Assembly: GCA_945911685.1 (NCBI GenBank)
Contig: CAMEAW010000129.1
Span: forward strand, 1-8,122
Direction: 5' to 3'
From: Bordetella parapertussis
Lineage (GTDB): Bacteria > Pseudomonadota > Gammaproteobacteria > Burkholderiales > Burkholderiaceae_B
DNA: 8,122 nucleotides
Below are positions 6,853 through 8,122 of the stretch, in pieces. A model generated the notes under the pieces. The model did no database searches. It worked only from the letters and a program-made list of their open reading frames with translations, and was not told the origin of the DNA. Every line of letters starts with the position of its first letter. The stretch's first letter is position 1. The translations under genes were made by a program, and so were the position numbers.

Positions 6853-6888
6853 TTTATACTGTTTTTTTATTAATCGTTTATACTGTTT
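6853..6888. repeat. Repeated 12-mer TTTATACTGTTT upstream of the histone-like gene
   Basis: The identical 12-mer occurs at 6853-6864 and 6877-6888, 24 bp start to start. A looser third copy, TTTTGACTGTTC (9 of 12), sits at 6823-6834, 30 bp before the first. Each perfect copy contains TATACT, a good -10-like hexamer, 46-75 nt before the ATG at 6930. They may be duplicated promoter elements or operator sites for a regulator of this gene. Confidence 0.65.
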
Positions 6889-6929
6889 ACACTATTATCC
6901 TTATTTCTCTTAATCCGAAGAGGTCCGAC

Positions 6930-7466
6930 ATGAAATCAACCGAACAAAACGCTCAAGCGCCAACTGAAGTCGCCGCTGCGCCCGAAAAAAAAGCGCGCGT
7001 GTCAACAACGGTAGCCGCTAAGAAAGTCGCGGCTAAAAAAGCTGTGGTTAAAAAAACTGCGGTTAAAAAAACCGCAGTAGTCGCCAAGAAAGCGAAGGCT
7101 GATGCAGCAGTTGTGACAAACGCCGCGCGTTCGAATCAGCAAGGTAAAGTCGTGCCTGAAGTAAAAGTTAAGGCGCAGGTCAAAGCGAAATCGGCAGCAA
7201 AGCCTAAGGCAACAGAATCCGTTGCTACAGCAGGTAAGGCTAAAGTCAAAAAAGACGTTTTGGTGCGTGATAGCTTTACCATGCCGCAATCTGAATATCA
7301 GGTGCTGAGTCTTGTCAAAAAAGCTTGCCTCCAAGCTGGCATTGAGATCAAGAAAAGCGAACTGCTTAGAATTGCGGTCGTTCAACTCGCCGGCTTATCT
7401 GTTGCAAAAATTGCGACCTTGCAAAAGGGCTTGAACAAAATTCAAGCTGGTCGTCCAAAAAAATAG
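6930..7466 (+). CDS. Histone H1-like DNA-binding protein with a conserved C-terminal domain
   Basis: The 178-residue protein is chosen from ATG 6930, which has AAGAGG 6 nt upstream. An in-frame ATG at 6849 would add 27 hydrophobic residues encoded by the promoter repeats and is unlikely. Residues 20-55 form a Lys/Ala/Val tail with KK pairs every 5-6 residues (AAKKVAAKKAVVKKTAVKK), and basic, low-complexity sequence continues to about 109. This resembles eukaryotic H1 tails and bacterial H1-like proteins that bind DNA through charge. Residues 110-178 form a compact domain: a short strand (VRDSFTMP, 112-119), a helix from SEYQVLSLVKKACLQAG (121-137), a second helix from KKSELLRIAVVQL (141-153), and a basic GRPKK end. 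I recall this domain in many Burkholderiales proteins, and its layout resembles ribbon-helix-helix folds. A role in nucleoid organisation or gene regulation is inferred. Confidence 0.85.
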   Translation: MKSTEQNAQAPTEVAAAPEKKARVSTTVAAKKVAAKKAVVKKTAVKKTAVVAKKAKADAAVVTNAARSNQQGKVVPEVKVKAQVKAKSAAKPKATESVATAGKAKVKKDVLVRDSFTMPQSEYQVLSLVKKACLQAGIEIKKSELLRIAVVQLAGLSVAKIATLQKGLNKIQAGRPKK

Positions 7467-7504
7467 GTTCTACTCTAGGCGCTGAGTTTTTTTGGGTATG
7501 CCAA

Positions 7505-7532
7505 AGCCCGGAACATTTGCATGTTCCGGGCT
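7505..7532. terminator. Strong hairpin between convergent genes, probable terminator
   Basis: A perfect 12-bp inverted repeat, AGCCCGGAACAT / ATGTTCCGGGCT, encloses a 4-nt loop, TTGC. It starts 38 bp after the histone-like stop and lies 74 bp past the stop of the minus-strand Bug gene. Its place suggests shared, two-way termination. There is no T-run after it: the plus strand continues CTACC and the minus strand TTGG. Intrinsic termination may therefore be weak, and protection of the mRNA 3' end is an alternative. Confidence 0.65.
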
Positions 7533-7606
7533 CTACCTCACCGGCTTAAACGCCTGGGTTTTAAACGCAAAATGATGAAACCTTACTTCGCCTAGGCTCG
7601 ACGGCC

Positions 7607-8122
7607 TTATTCGATTTTGACCTTCATCTCTTTTAAGATCGAGCCCCACCTGACTGATTCGGCTTGTATAAAGGCGCTGAACTCTTCAGGTGACGATCCT
7701 TTAGGGTCGAAACCTTGTGCAATGAGGCGTTCTTTAAATTCGGGTTCGTTCACGGTTTGCACGGCCGCCTTACTTAAGAGCTGCAATACAGCGGCCGGCA
7801 TATTTGCCGGACCGACCAAGCCATACCAAGTTGACATGTCGTAGCCAGGTATACCCGCCTCAGCAATGCTAGGGATGTTGGGCGCAGCACTTGAGCGAGT
7901 CTTGGTGGTCACGCCAAGGGCTTGGAGTAGACCTTGGTCGACGAGTTTGGCGCCCGTGGGTAGATTTGGGAAAGCTAATTCGACGGTGCCAGCTAAAAGG
8001 TGGGGCATTAGGCTGCCGGCGCCTTTGTAGGGGATGTGAACCATATCCACCCCTGATAGCTGCATAAAAAGTAAGCCAGACAAATGCAGAGACGAGCCAA
8101 TTCCTGAAGACGCCCAGTTGAC
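7607..8122 (-). CDS. Bug/TctC-family periplasmic receptor, N-terminus cut off by the window edge
   Basis: The frame is open from the right edge to TAA 7609-7607, giving the last 171 residues; the signal peptide and first lobe lie outside. The visible part opens with VNWASSGIGSSLHLSG and continues with VDMVHIPYKGAG, the characteristic second-lobe ligand-loop region of Bug receptors. It then has AGIPGYDMSTWYGLVGP and the C-terminal helix region with the GFDPKGSSPEEFSAFI stretch, a common ending in this family. No start within the window should be used. It is a different paralogue from the one at 927-1913: the C-terminal halves share the fold motifs but differ widely. The ligand and partner genes would be to the right. 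No TctAB permease gene is in view. Confidence 0.93.
   Translation of the reverse strand, partial: VNWASSGIGSSLHLSGLLFMQLSGVDMVHIPYKGAGSLMPHLLAGTVELAFPNLPTGAKLVDQGLLQALGVTTKTRSSAAPNIPSIAEAGIPGYDMSTWYGLVGPANMPAAVLQLLSKAAVQTVNEPEFKERLIAQGFDPKGSSPEEFSAFIQAESVRWGSILKEMKVKIE

Larger units (their letters stand above)
6612..6929. other. AT-rich divergent control region
   Basis: This 318-bp gap lies between the phosphoesterase (minus) and histone-like (plus) genes and holds no gene I believe. Near the phosphoesterase start there is a small inverted repeat, GTCAT-GCG-ATGAC (6629-6641). Two 24-bp direct repeats follow at 6673-6723, then a more GC-rich stretch at about 6750-6820, then a very AT-rich stretch (6820-6910) with repeated TTTATACTGTTT motifs. 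The histone-like gene has a good ribosome-binding site, AAGAGG (6918-6923), 6 nt before its ATG. Both genes' promoters must lie here, but no hexamer pair is close enough to consensus to name. Confidence 0.6.

Noticed and set aside
6853..6888. LexA-type SOS boxes suggested by the CTGT strings
   Set aside because: No CTGT is paired with ACAG at the required 8-bp spacing; the strings are direct, not inverted, repeats.
6849..6929. Hydrophobic 27-residue N-terminal extension of the histone-like protein, resembling a membrane segment
   Set aside because: It is encoded by the AT-rich repeats of the control region, has no ribosome-binding site, and makes no sense ahead of a polylysine tail; ATG 6930 has a good AAGAGG.
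7002..7385. 127-residue open frame on the minus strand, rich in Phe, Leu, Arg and Cys
   Set aside because: It is the antisense of the Lys/Ala-rich tail of the histone-like gene; the composition follows from complementing AAA/AAG codons.

Overview
The window looks like a chromosomal segment of a betaproteobacterium, most likely order Burkholderiales. The reasons are two tripartite-tricarboxylate (TctC/Bug) periplasmic receptors, a receptor gene placed directly upstream of an enolase-superfamily catabolic enzyme, and a lysine/alanine-rich histone-like protein whose C-terminal domain I associate with that order. I cannot name the genus. There are nine protein genes, two of them cut by the window edges. 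I see no tRNA, rRNA, CRISPR array, transposase or phage gene.

Layout. Positions 1-1913 (minus strand) hold a Bug receptor gene, read first, followed by a mandelate racemase/muconate lactonizing enzyme-family gene that runs off the left edge. This is probably a small catabolic operon. Positions 1914-2149 are the divergent control region, with a 45-bp imperfect tandem repeat. Positions 2150-5492 (plus strand) hold four co-directional genes: a GFA-family zinc protein, a phytanoyl-CoA dioxygenase-like Fe(II)/2-oxoglutarate oxygenase, a small cysteine-rich lipoprotein and a large secreted alpha/beta hydrolase-domain protein. The first three are tightly spaced and could be one transcript. Positions 5658-6611 (minus) encode a secreted calcineurin-like phosphoesterase. 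Positions 6612-6929 are an AT-rich divergent control region with two unrelated sets of short direct repeats. Positions 6930-7466 (plus) encode the histone-like protein. A strong hairpin lies between it and the C-terminal part of a second Bug receptor (7607-8122, minus), which runs off the right edge.

How the genes may work together. The left pair fits uptake or sensing of an organic acid followed by enolase-type dehydration or isomerisation; the substrate is not visible. The plus-strand cluster combines an oxygenase, a thiol/zinc protein and two exported proteins, but the sequence shows no shared pathway. No system that is clearly new stands out. The points most worth a second look are the non-canonical catalytic residues of the enolase-superfamily enzyme, the six-cysteine lipoprotein, the possible ribbon-helix-helix domain of the histone-like protein, and the duplicated motifs in the two divergent control regions.
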